DNA of 5,267 bases, from NCBI GenBank assembly GCA_002453165.1, contig DKGH01000204.1, positions 1-5,267 of the forward strand. Reading direction: 5' to 3'. The notes beneath the pieces are model-generated. The model was not told where the DNA came from. It saw only the letters and a program-made list of their open reading frames with translations, and searched no databases. Positions within the stretch are counted from its first letter, which is position 1. Every line of letters begins with the position of its first letter. A program made the translations under genes and the position numbers. Positions 1-5,132 of the stretch are shown in pieces. This DNA is from Verrucomicrobia bacterium UBA6775. Lineage in GTDB: Bacteria > Verrucomicrobiota > Verrucomicrobiia > Limisphaerales > UBA1096.

Positions 1-488
1 TCGTGCCGAAACGTCTCATCCGAAAAACCACCGAGAATATCGAGAAATCATATGTTCAATCTCCCGAGTTTCAAGAGAACGAAAACATGCACGTCGAGGT
101 TATTGATGAGGGAGTAAAACTCAATTTGTTCGGGACTTCCCAGAGACCATTTTTCAATGATCTTGATGACGGGCTTTCCGAATACGGAAACGTGATCGTA
201 AACAGTTTAGGCTCCTTGCTCAGTCGAAAATACGACAAACGAGGCCAACCTCTTGCCCCAATGGAAATTGAAATCGAGGGTTTTGCACCTGAAAGAAATG
301 ATGAGAAAGACCCATGGACTGCCTCGATGGACCAAGCGATCATGATTCGTGATCAACTACTTCAAAACGGGGTACGCACAGACTATATCAAAAAAATCGT
401 GGGTTATGGGGATAAGCAAAGAGTACCGAGCGACGCGACGAATAAAATCGATCAATCCGTATCGATCATCATCCGGAACAAAAAATAA
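1..488 (+). CDS. motB: MotB-type flagellar stator protein, C-terminal OmpA-like domain (5' partial)
   Basis: The reading frame is open to the left edge. The first complete codon is a GTG at 3, but it is probably internal, because a MotB protein needs an N-terminal membrane helix that is not present here. The 161 visible residues begin with a polar linker (1-30) and continue into an OmpA/MotB-like periplasmic domain. The pattern V-x-D-E-G-V-x-L-x-L-F...Q-R-P-F-F (about residues 33-51) matches the MotB stretch EGLRIQIIDS..RPMF. The block I-E-I-E-G (90-93) aligns with the strand before the usual GHTD, and VGYGD (133-137) and the tail SIIIRNK match the MotB end. In the family, MotB with MotA forms the proton-driven stator, and this domain anchors it to peptidoglycan. 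Oddly, the usual peptidoglycan-contact residues look replaced: GFAP at 93-96 for GHTD, DQA at 110-112 for DRA, and DQS at 150-152 for NRR. A divergent paralogue or another OmpA-like flagellar protein is possible. Confidence 0.75.
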   Translation, partial: VPKRLIRKTTENIEKSYVQSPEFQENENMHVEVIDEGVKLNLFGTSQRPFFNDLDDGLSEYGNVIVNSLGSLLSRKYDKRGQPLAPMEIEIEGFAPERNDEKDPWTASMDQAIMIRDQLLQNGVRTDYIKKIVGYGDKQRVPSDATNKIDQSVSIIIRNKK

Positions 489-500
489 CCCTTCCCCCAA

Positions 501-878
501 ATGTCAGACTTTGTCCCAAAAACCGCTGCGATGACTGAATTGGAAGAGACTCCACTTTCACAGGAAAGCACGAAATTCGTTCCGATAAAGCCCGATGGCG
601 ATGCTTCCGAATCGGCTGAAGTCCCAGAGGAGGGATTTCAGCAAAAGCAGCCAAAACCAATCGAGCAATCCAGCCTTTCTCCGGACGCATTGAAAGGGGT
701 TGAAGTGCCAACTGACAAAACTCCAACAGAGGGCGTGTCAGATGCCCCCACGACTGATTCACCCGAGGAGTCCGGGCACGAATTCAAAGTGCAAATCATT
801 CGGGACGGTGAGCGAATCACCAAGATGCTCGTCCAGTGCAAATGCGGAGAAACCATCCCGCTGGATTGCGTCTACTAA
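501..878 (+). CDS. Small acidic protein with conserved-looking Cys-rich C-terminal tail, function unknown
   Basis: I do not recognise this 125-residue protein. Residues 1-90 are rich in Glu, Pro, Ser and Thr with few hydrophobic residues, so they are probably disordered. The last ~33 residues look structured: an alternating hydrophobic stretch FKVQIIRDGERI (95-106), then VQCKCGETIPLDCVY with Cys at 113, 115 and 123. The CxCG...C arrangement resembles half of a zinc-ribbon knuckle, but a full four-ligand site is not visible, so metal binding would need dimerisation or another ligand. No signal peptide or membrane helix is seen, which suggests a cytoplasmic protein. It starts 12 bases after the motB stop and shares its direction, suggesting an operon. 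The ATG at 501 is preceded by a pyrimidine-rich stretch with no Shine-Dalgarno. An in-frame ATG at 531 is an alternative start, also without a ribosome site. The gene is probably real because of the tail and the tight fit between neighbours. Confidence 0.7.
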   Translation: MSDFVPKTAAMTELEETPLSQESTKFVPIKPDGDASESAEVPEEGFQQKQPKPIEQSSLSPDALKGVEVPTDKTPTEGVSDAPTTDSPEESGHEFKVQIIRDGERITKMLVQCKCGETIPLDCVY

Positions 879-886
879 GTTTACCT

Positions 887-914
887 TTTTCACATTTGCG
901 TCTGCCTTTACGAT
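887..914 (+). promoter_or_regulatory. Weak sigma-70-like promoter candidate upstream of rapA
   Basis: TTTTCA (887-892) and TACGAT (909-914) match the -35 and -10 consensus at 4 of 6 positions each, with a 16-base spacer, in the 60-base gap before rapA. A start near 921 would leave a leader of about 18 bases. AT-rich gaps give such matches by chance, so this is only a candidate for independent rapA transcription. Confidence 0.2.
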
Positions 915-938
915 GGGCGCGGCAATTTCGCCATCATC

Positions 939-3806
939 GTGAGCACAGGTACGCAAGCAACACCATTCATACCCGGACAACGCTGGAGCAGCAATTCTGA
1001 GCCCGAACTGGGCTTGGGCATCATTGAAGATGTCGATCCGCAGTTTGTTAACATTCAGTTTCCTGCCTGCGACGAGTTAAGACGTTACTCCGTCGATTCC
1101 CCTCCCCTTCACCGTATACGCTTTCAGCCTGGCAACACAATTCAGGATGTGACTGGGGATGAACACACGATTGACGAAGTCGAGGAGAAAAACGGATTAC
1201 TCACCTACATTTGTGATGGTCAGCATCTGTCCGAGGCACGGCTCAACGCCAACATGGCAGACCGTGGGCCAATTGAACGCCTGATGGATGGCCAAGCGGT
1301 TGACGACAACTCGTTCGACCTCCGACTTCGCGCACTGCGGGCCATGTTCGACTGGCGGCGGTCGCCAGTGCGCGGCCTCTACGGAGGCAAGATGGATCTT
1401 ATTCCGCACCAACTTTACATCGCTCACGAAGTATCCAACCGGCAATCGCCACGTGTCCTGCTTGCGGACGAGGTCGGCCTAGGAAAAACTATCGAAGCTT
1501 GCCTCGTCCTAAATCGCCTCCTTGTTTGCGGACGAGCCAACCGCGTGCTCATCCTCGTTCCCGGCTCATTGGTGCACCAATGGTTCGTCGAGTTGCTGCG
1601 CAGGTTCAATCACTGGTTCAGTATTTTTGATGAGGAACGATGCCTTTCAATCGAGTCCGGTCAGTCGGAGGCAAATCCGTTTGAGGATGACCAACTGATC
1701 CTCGCCGACATCGACTGGCTGGCAGAATCCCCCAAGCGCTCCAGCCAAGCGATCGCGGCCGGATGGGATTTACTCATCGTCGATGAAGCGCACCACCTCA
1801 AGTGGAACGCACAAAACCCAAGCGACAAATACAAGTTGGTGGACGCGCTTGGCCAGGCGGCACATGCCCTCCTGCTTCTCACTGCCACACCGGAACAGGT
1901 TGGACTGGAAAACCACTTCGCGCGCTTACGTCTGCTCGACCATAGCCGGTTTTCGGACTTCGAGGCGTTCAAGACTGAAACGGAAAACTACAAACCCGTT
2001 GCTGCCCTCTGCCGCAAGCTGCTTTTAAACGAATCTTTGACTGACGATGAGCTTGGCCAATTTCCGGTCTCGGAATCCCTGCTTGGCCAAGCGGAAAACG
2101 ATATTGGCAACAACGGCAAATTGAGCGGGGCAACACGTGAAAAACTGATTCGCGAACTGGCTGACCGACACGGCACAGGCCGCGTATTGTTCCGAAACAC
2201 ACGGAAGACAATCAGCGGTTTCCCCAAGCGCTTGGCCAATCTCTCCAGCCTGCAACCCAGCCAAGCCGAGAATGGCGCCGCGCTTGGCCAAGCTGAGTTC
2301 GAAAGCGACATCGGCCTCGCTGAGGAAGAATTTCAACCCGATTACTCAGACGATCCAAGGATCAAATGGCTCGCTGATTTGCTCCGCGAGTTTGAGTCAG
2401 ACAAGTTCCTCCTCATTTGCCGCACGAGACAGAAAACAGCCGCCATAGAAGAGAGTCTTCGCAGCCAAATAAACATCAAGTCCGCGGTCTTCCACGAGGA
2501 ACTTTCATTGGTTCAACGCGACCGCAATGCCGCTTGGTTTGCGGATGACGATGGGGCGAGGCTCCTGGTTTGTTCCGAGATTGGCAGCGAGGGCCGAAAC
2601 TTTCAATTTTGCCGCCACTTGATCTTGTTCGATCTGCCCCTGAACCCGGAATTGATCGAACAGCGAATCGGGCGCCTCGATCGCATCGGGCAAAAACACG
2701 ACATCCTCATTCACGTCCCCACGGTTAAAAACTCAAAGCAGGAACGCTTGGCCAAGTGGCAGCACCTTGGCCTGAACACCTTCGAGGAGAGCATCCCCGG
2801 AGGCCAAGCGCTCATGACTCAATATCGGGATCAACTCCTGAAAACCATCGAGGCCAAGTCATCCAACATGACACTACTCATTAAGGATACCGCCAAGAGT
2901 CGCGATGCACTCAAGTTGAAACTGGAAGAAGGCAAGGATCAGTTAATCGAGATTAACTCGCATTCCACCGAAGTATCCAAGAAACTGATCGAAAAAATCC
3001 GAGAGTCGGAAAAGTCAGCCGAGTTGGAGTCTCTCATGCTGAGATTGTTCGACCTGTTCGGGCTGGGTGTCGACGATGCCGGGAGACAGACCTACCGCCT
3101 GACCAACAGCGAACGGTTGCCTGTCAACTTGCCCGTTCACCGAGGTGGAACCGTGGTTGTCACTTTTGACCGGGAACTCGCTGTCAGCAGGGATGATCAG
3201 GTTTACCTATCCTGGGATCACCCAATCGTCACCGGATGCATCGAACAAATGCTCGGCTCGCACGAAGGCACAACCTCGTTTGTGATTTGGGAATCCGATG
3301 GTAACCCCACCCTATTATTGGAAATGGTCTTCGTACTCGAATGTCTGGCACCGGCCAAATTGCACGCAGACCGGTTCCTGCCCCCCACGCCGGTTAGAGT
3401 GGTCCTCAACCATCAGGGTAAACCCGCGCTTGGCGAAGATGGCCGGTTCGTCACCCTCCCTGACACAATGCAGCCGGGGCCAACCCACGTCATCGCAGAA
3501 ATCGCCCAAGTCAGAGATCTTATCAGCCCGATGTCCAAGGCAGCGGAAAAACTTGCGAACGGACAAATTAAAAAAATGAAAGCCTTGGCCAAAGAAACGA
3601 TGACAAACTCCCTGACTGCGGAGGTTACACGACTGGAATCGTTGGCGAAATTAAATGAAAACGTCCGGGAAGATGAAATTGAATCCCTTAAAACGGAGCA
3701 GGCCGCACTTGCGGCCTGTTTGGAGCAATCCCGGAGTAGAATTGACTCTGTGCGCCTGATTTGGAAGGGATCAAAAAACCGCCTTCAGGAGCTCGCCAAC
3801 TCATAA
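939..3806 (+). CDS. rapA: RapA-type RNA polymerase-associated SWI2/SNF2 ATPase
   Basis: This 955-residue protein is colinear over its whole length with E. coli RapA (968 residues), which binds RNA polymerase and uses ATP to recycle it from stalled or post-termination complexes. The N-terminal Tudor-like region opens with PFIPGQRW...ELGLG (about 9-28), close to E. coli PFTLGQRW...ELGLG, and includes EEKNGLLTYI. The first RecA lobe has Walker A DEVGLGKT (177-184, Lys183), the DEAH box (282-285) and motif III LLTATPEQ ending at 320. The second lobe carries SEIGSEGRNFQF (546-557) and the arginine-finger motif EQRIGRLDRIGQ (574-585). The RapA-specific C-terminal part includes RFLPPTPVR and TRLESLAKLNENVREDEI. 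All catalytic motifs are intact, so an active ATPase is expected. The GTG at 939 is chosen because the homology starts seven residues later and no other start codon occurs between the preceding in-frame stop (876-878) and there; no clear Shine-Dalgarno precedes it. Its placement inside a flagellar cluster is unusual, and it carries most copies of an iterated palindrome. Confidence 0.96.
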   Translation: MSTGTQATPFIPGQRWSSNSEPELGLGIIEDVDPQFVNIQFPACDELRRYSVDSPPLHRIRFQPGNTIQDVTGDEHTIDEVEEKNGLLTYICDGQHLSEARLNANMADRGPIERLMDGQAVDDNSFDLRLRALRAMFDWRRSPVRGLYGGKMDLIPHQLYIAHEVSNRQSPRVLLADEVGLGKTIEACLVLNRLLVCGRANRVLILVPGSLVHQWFVELLRRFNHWFSIFDEERCLSIESGQSEANPFEDDQLILADIDWLAESPKRSSQAIAAGWDLLIVDEAHHLKWNAQNPSDKYKLVDALGQAAHALLLLTATPEQVGLENHFARLRLLDHSRFSDFEAFKTETENYKPVAALCRKLLLNESLTDDELGQFPVSESLLGQAENDIGNNGKLSGATREKLIRELADRHGTGRVLFRNTRKTISGFPKRLANLSSLQPSQAENGAALGQAEFESDIGLAEEEFQPDYSDDPRIKWLADLLREFESDKFLLICRTRQKTAAIEESLRSQINIKSAVFHEELSLVQRDRNAAWFADDDGARLLVCSEIGSEGRNFQFCRHLILFDLPLNPELIEQRIGRLDRIGQKHDILIHVPTVKNSKQERLAKWQHLGLNTFEESIPGGQALMTQYRDQLLKTIEAKSSNMTLLIKDTAKSRDALKLKLEEGKDQLIEINSHSTEVSKKLIEKIRESEKSAELESLMLRLFDLFGLGVDDAGRQTYRLTNSERLPVNLPVHRGGTVVVTFDRELAVSRDDQVYLSWDHPIVTGCIEQMLGSHEGTTSFVIWESDGNPTLLLEMVFVLECLAPAKLHADRFLPPTPVRVVLNHQGKPALGEDGRFVTLPDTMQPGPTHVIAEIAQVRDLISPMSKAAEKLANGQIKKMKALAKETMTNSLTAEVTRLESLAKLNENVREDEIESLKTEQAALAACLEQSRSRIDSVRLIWKGSKNRLQELANS
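1846..1859. repeat. Near-perfect copy of the iterated palindrome (one mismatch)
   Basis: CGCTTGGCCAGGCG differs from a perfect 14-base palindrome by a single base (G for A at 1856). It encodes part of Ala-Leu-Gly-Gln-Ala in rapA. Related half-sites CCAAGCG lie nearby at 1732-1738, 1745-1751 and 1818-1824, and a TGGCCAAGCG copy is at 1289-1298. Confidence 0.6.
2051..2293. repeat. Cluster of four perfect TTGGCCAA palindromes within rapA
   Basis: Four exact copies of GCTTGGCCAA occur in 243 bases: 2051-2060, 2081-2090, 2230-2239 and 2282-2291. The second and fourth extend to the perfect 12-base palindrome GCTTGGCCAAGC (2081-2092 and 2282-2293). The third overlaps a CCAAGCG half-site (2224-2230). 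The cluster lies in the poorly conserved segment between the two RecA lobes of RapA (about residues 372-451). Three copies are read as Leu-Gly-Gln and one (2230-2239) as Leu-Ala-Asn in a different register, so amino-acid repetition does not explain them. Confidence 0.8.
2746..2756. repeat. Perfect copy of the iterated palindrome
   Basis: GCTTGGCCAAG contains the perfect 10-base palindrome CTTGGCCAAG (2747-2756) and is read as Arg-Leu-Ala-Lys in rapA, just after motif VI. Partial copies follow closely: CTTGGCC at 2766-2772, GGCCAAGCGCT at 2802-2812 and GGCCAAG at 2852-2858. Confidence 0.7.
3584..3592. repeat. Most distal exact TTGGCCAA copy
   Basis: CTTGGCCAA includes the exact octamer at 3585-3592 and is read as Leu-Ala-Lys near the rapA C-terminus. 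A one-mismatch copy, CGCTTGGCGAAG, lies upstream at 3427-3438. The only similar site downstream is a degraded GCGTTTGGCCAGG at about 4346-4358. Confidence 0.6.
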
Positions 3807-3811
3807 AAATC

Positions 3812-3838
3812 TAAAGAAAACCTCAGTTTTGTCGATTT
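3812..3838 (+). promoter_or_regulatory. Putative sigma-28 (FliA) flagellar promoter
   Basis: TAAAGAAA (3812-3819), an 11-base spacer and GTCGATTT (3831-3838) match the sigma-28 consensus TAAAGTTT-N11-GCCGATAA. The TAAAG core is exact, the -10 core GxCGAT matches, and the spacer is exactly the expected length. The site lies between the rapA stop and the next gene, a natural place for a late flagellar promoter. Transcription would start near 3845, leaving a leader of only about 13 bases. No sigma-28 gene is visible in this window. Confidence 0.5.
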
Positions 3839-3841
3839 TCG

Positions 3842-3846
3842 AGGAG
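3842..3846 (+). promoter_or_regulatory. Shine-Dalgarno-like AGGAG before the coiled-coil protein gene
   Basis: AGGAG lies 11 bases before the ATG at 3858, and a second purine-rich GAAGG (3849-3853) lies 4 bases before it. This is the clearest ribosome site in the window. A transcript starting at the sigma-28-like promoter would begin within AGGAG and would depend on GAAGG, whereas a read-through operon transcript would carry both. Confidence 0.5.
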
Positions 3847-3857
3847 TTGAAGGTTGA

Positions 3858-4565
3858 ATGATTCAGATCAATTCACAACCGGTTCCAACCAGAACCATCG
3901 CTCCGTCTTCCGAATCATCAGATAATTCGGGGCACGAAGAGTATTATCCGGATGGCGGCAGGCAGAACCACGAACGATTTGAGCAAAAAAAACCCAACGC
4001 CTCTTTTTTTGGAGGAACTATCCCCGTTGAGTCATGGCAAACTTACGCCGATTTAGCAGGAATCATGGACGCAATCTCTGAAATCCAAACAAAAGAGATG
4101 TTCACTACCATGGCAAAAGAGGCGTTAACTCGGATGAAAAACTGCGAAAATAACCCTGAACCAACCGAGTATGCGAAGCAATCATCCCTTTTTTTGGATC
4201 TTATGAGTCATGCGAATGTCGCAGAAAATAGTCCAACCGAAACACCGGATCACGAAAAACAATCGAAATTGAGCAAGTTTGTTCCCGATGATTCCGGAGA
4301 AATCGACTGGATTGGAACACTTGAGTTTCTGGATGAACAACAAAAGCGTTTGGCCAGGGAGAAGGATCATTTGCAATCTCAAGCCAAAGCTGCCCGGCAT
4401 AATATCGAAAAATTCAACAAAACCGATGATTATTGCCAACCAATGGCAAATCAGTCCGAAGTCAACCAATCGACTCTCCCGGAATTGTTGCAAGCAGCCG
4501 ATTTGGCAATCGAAACACAGACATTGCACCTGCCAAGGCGCGCGATTCAGTTGATAAATAACTGA
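3858..4565 (+). CDS. Unrecognised 235-residue protein with probable coiled coil, in flagellar cluster
   Basis: I cannot assign this protein to a family. Residues 1-47 are polar and probably disordered. A more structured helical-looking block follows (about 50-118), beginning FFGGTIPVESW and continuing ADLAGIMDAISEIQTKEMFTTMAKEAL. After another polar linker comes a charged helix with heptad-like spacing (about 153-188, LEFLDEQQKRLAREKDHLQ), probably a coiled coil. The tail (205-233) is again helix-prone. No signal peptide or membrane segment is evident. The ATG at 3858 has a plausible ribosome site and the gene sits just downstream of a sigma-28-like promoter. In many flagellar clusters the genes before fliW and csrA encode the hook-filament chaperone FlgN and junction proteins FlgK/FlgL. 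The size and helical content could fit a chaperone or regulator, but no motif supports this and it is only positional speculation. The gene carries three long homopolymers: A8 at 3985-3992, T7 at 4004-4010 and T7 at 4189-4195. Its base composition looks more AT-rich than rapA. Confidence 0.75.
   Translation: MIQINSQPVPTRTIAPSSESSDNSGHEEYYPDGGRQNHERFEQKKPNASFFGGTIPVESWQTYADLAGIMDAISEIQTKEMFTTMAKEALTRMKNCENNPEPTEYAKQSSLFLDLMSHANVAENSPTETPDHEKQSKLSKFVPDDSGEIDWIGTLEFLDEQQKRLAREKDHLQSQAKAARHNIEKFNKTDDYCQPMANQSEVNQSTLPELLQAADLAIETQTLHLPRRAIQLINN
4547..4565 (+). other. Inverted repeat spanning the stop codon of the coiled-coil protein gene
   Basis: TCAGTT (4547-4552) and AACTGA (4560-4565) form a perfect 6-bp inverted repeat with a 7-base AT-rich loop, ending exactly at the TGA stop. 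A second TCAGTT at 4609-4614 could compete for AACTGA. The stem is AT-rich and a T7 run (4586-4592) lies too far downstream for a classical intrinsic terminator, so it may be coincidental. Confidence 0.3.
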
Positions 4566-4661
4566 TTTCCAGTCATTTAAATTCATTTTTTTCGGTTGAT
4601 TTACTTTTTCAGTTAACAGTCTATCCGTTAGTTGGCATGGCCTCTGCTTAGTTTGGGGTGT
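4566..4661 (+). other. AT-rich intergenic leader upstream of fliW
   Basis: This 96-base gap is the longest non-coding stretch in the window and is markedly AT-rich. It holds a T7 run (4586-4592) and a loose sigma-28-like arrangement, TAAATTCA (4578-4585) and GTTGATTT (4595-4602), but the spacer is 9 bases instead of 11 and the -10 is degraded. No convincing sigma-70 promoter or terminator is seen. A TTG at 4632 extends the fliW frame into this region, but no homology supports that extension. Confidence 0.35.
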
Positions 4662-5099
4662 ATGCTGACGCTTCAGGAAAACAAGGCGCAGAATCAAATT
4701 GAGAGCCAGGAAATAAGCTTTCCTTTAAAGCTGAATTTCCCAAATGGCATCCTCGGATTTGAGGAGATCAAAGAGTACACGCTCCAGCCGCTACCAGACT
4801 TGGATCCATTCTTCTGGATGGAAGGTGCTGGAAACAGCGAACAATCCTTCCTGATGGTGCCACCCTCCCACGTCGTCGACACCTACTCGGTGGAAATAAC
4901 CGAGGACGACGAGGAGTATCTCGGACTCAACTCCCCCCAAGACGCATTTATTCTAAACATCGTCACCTTTAGTCCGAATCAGTCCATGACTGTGAACCTG
5001 AAGGGACCCATTGTTGTGAATCGGCACAGTTTTACTGCCAAACAAATCGTCCCAAGAAATGCCGCGGTGTTGCCCACGTCGTTTCCTTTGAACAATTAA
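4662..5099 (+). CDS. fliW: Flagellar assembly factor FliW
   Basis: This 145-residue protein has the usual FliW size and layout. The opening strand and signature FPNGILGFEEIKEYTL (26-41) corresponds to the family pattern F.kGIPGF.e.k.f.l. It is followed by DPFFWMEG, like the PFF-LQS segment of B. subtilis FliW, then the block FILNIVTFSPN...TVNLKGPIVVN, which matches the conserved NI-T...ANLQAPIVIN core, and a K-Q-I-V turn. In the family, FliW is a cytoplasmic protein that binds flagellin and, when free, binds CsrA and blocks it allosterically, coupling flagellin translation to filament assembly. The csrA gene follows 33 bases downstream, which strongly supports this role. The ATG at 4662 is preferred because family homology begins about 20 residues later. 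The frame could extend to a TTG at 4632, adding ten residues unlike the family. A GGGG run (4655-4658) lies only 3 bases before the ATG, so the ribosome site is poor. Confidence 0.93.
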   Translation: MLTLQENKAQNQIESQEISFPLKLNFPNGILGFEEIKEYTLQPLPDLDPFFWMEGAGNSEQSFLMVPPSHVVDTYSVEITEDDEEYLGLNSPQDAFILNIVTFSPNQSMTVNLKGPIVVNRHSFTAKQIVPRNAAVLPTSFPLNN

Positions 5100-5115
5100 G
5101 CATCAGGTACATGCT
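5099..5115 (+). other. Small hairpin in the fliW-csrA spacer
   Basis: AGCAT (5099-5103) and ATGCT (5111-5115) can form a 5-bp stem with the loop CAGGTAC. The same AGCAT can instead pair with ATGCT at 5133-5137, which contains the csrA start codon. The loop shows AGG followed by T rather than the GGA core expected of a CsrA site, so autoregulation here is speculative. Confidence 0.25.
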
Positions 5116-5132
5116 AACAAAGATTAATCAAC

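Noticed and set aside
1749..1756. GCGATCGC, identical to the cyanobacterial HIP1 octamer
   Set aside because: I noticed only this single copy, so it is consistent with chance and gives no support for a cyanobacterial origin.
1661..2336. Several overlapping minus-strand open frames of 80-107 codons opposite rapA
   Set aside because: These lie opposite a highly conserved full-length rapA and are explained by its codon usage and by the repeated palindrome.
3346..3364. Sigma-54-like TGGCAC...TTGCA inside rapA
   Set aside because: The GG to GC spacing is 13 bases instead of the strict 10, and the site is within conserved coding sequence.
4632..4661. Ten-residue N-terminal extension of FliW from a TTG codon
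   Set aside because: The added residues do not resemble FliW, TTG is a rare start, and the ATG at 4662 already gives the usual family length.
4182..4697. 171-codon open frame on the minus strand across the 3' end of the coiled-coil gene and the fliW leader
   Set aside because: It overlaps two better-supported plus-strand genes, has no recognisable domain, and its composition is what the reverse complement of an AT-rich gene gives.
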